Positions 10,890 through 11,144 of a DNA stretch of 11,144 nt are shown piece by piece. Origin of the DNA: Baffinella frigidus (taxonomy: Eukaryota > Cryptophyceae > Cryptomonadales > Baffinellaceae); assembly GCA_026770585.1 (NCBI GenBank), contig MU646658.1, positions 81,072 through 92,215 of the forward strand, given 5' to 3'. The notes beneath the pieces were generated by a model that did no database searches, was not told the DNA's origin, and saw only the letters and a list, made by a program, of their open reading frames with translations. Every line of letters starts with the position of its first letter. The first letter of the stretch is position 1. The translations under genes and the position numbers were made by a program.

Positions 10890-10918
10890 GTTGTTAACCC
10901 TAAACCCTACACCCCTAC

Positions 10919-11055
10919 CACACGGTGGACTGTGCACCTGTCATCAAAAATCAACTTACCTGCAGATAATTAACTTTAAATATTTTCTTGATGCAAATTG
11001 GTCACGCAACACCCCGGAATTCGGGGTCAACGAAACTCTCGAAGCCCACCGTGTG
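10919..11055 (+). mobile_element. 137-bp inverted-repeat element, copy B (MITE-like)
   Basis: Perfect 10-bp terminal inverted repeats, CACACGGTGG (10919-10928) and CCACCGTGTG (11046-11055), define a 137-bp element. Copy A at 7733-7869 is its inverted counterpart of the same length. Most conserved interior: ATGCAAATTGGTCACGCAAC followed by ACCCCGGAATTCGGGGT (11011-11027). The two ends differ from copy A mainly in the 10932-10941 and 10979-10990 stretches. Non-coding. Flanks CCTAC and AATAA show no target duplication. Confidence 0.85.
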
Positions 11056-11144
11056 AATAACTGAATCAGTTCCTTTTCAATAGAAGATTGAATAGGAGAA
11101 ATTACTTAGGGCATAGTAGATTTAATTAGGCCTCCTAATTAAAT
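11056..11144. other. AT-rich tail with three small inverted repeats
   Basis: ACTGA/TCAGT (11060-11070), TTCAAT/ATTGAA (11076-11092) and an 11-bp perfect stem ATTTAATTAGG/CCTAATTAAAT with a 3-base loop (11120-11144) that reaches the window edge. Composition differs sharply from the C-rich repeats, so this may be the start of another domain or element. Confidence 0.65.

Overview
This window looks like eukaryotic nuclear DNA, most likely subtelomeric or interstitial telomere-like sequence. About two thirds of it is degenerate heptanucleotide repeat related to CCCTAAA/TTTAGGG, the plant-type telomere repeat also found in many green algae, cryptophytes, dinoflagellates and apicomplexans. With few exceptions the C-rich strand is the + strand, so a chromosome end built from this repeat would lie to the left. 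I cannot name the species. A repeat-rich alga (prasinophyte or other green alga, or a dinoflagellate) is my best guess; an apicomplexan with dispersed AGGGTTT repeats is an alternative. There is no complete, convincing protein-coding gene, no rRNA or tRNA, and no CRISPR array. The many long open frames are artefacts: a 7-bp repeat has a 21-bp coding period, so stop-free variants stay open and read as Gly-Phe-Arg-Val or Pro-Lys-Pro-Gln repeats.

Layout. Positions 1-4119 hold telomere-like heptamers in local homogeneous runs (CCCTACA, CCCTGAA, CCCGAAA, CACCAAA, CCCCAAA, CCATAAA). They are broken by 35-110 bp islands of higher complexity. Several islands recur: one family at 1992, 2079 and 2324, another with four copies near 2769, 3072, 3412 and 3860. 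Many islands read as good codons in one frame and are bounded by AG on the left and GT on the right, as exons would be. Positions 4120-5160 are a complex block with a 63-bp hairpin, a 124-bp inverted repeat with 43-bp arms, a CCTCGTGAT minisatellite and a hairpin followed by T-runs. Positions 5514-7080 hold a satellite with an exact 154-bp period in its best part, plus a variant module and a dispersed structured repeat. Positions 7101-7370 include 21 perfect CCCTAAA units. Positions 7518-8034 hold two related coding-like segments, a second copy of the dispersed repeat and a 137-bp element with terminal inverted repeats. Positions 8200-10918 return to telomere-like, CCTAATA, 13-bp and CCCATAA arrays with more islands. 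A second, inverted copy of the 137-bp element lies at 10919-11055, followed by AT-rich sequence with three small hairpins.

The most interesting signals are: (1) short codon-like islands with AG/GT borders, some duplicated with indels in multiples of three, suggesting exons or exon fragments embedded in telomere-like repeat; (2) the 137-bp non-autonomous inverted-repeat element; (3) phase-locked diversification of the telomere heptamer; and (4) the large hairpin with two competing folds. All functional readings are inference, made by eye.
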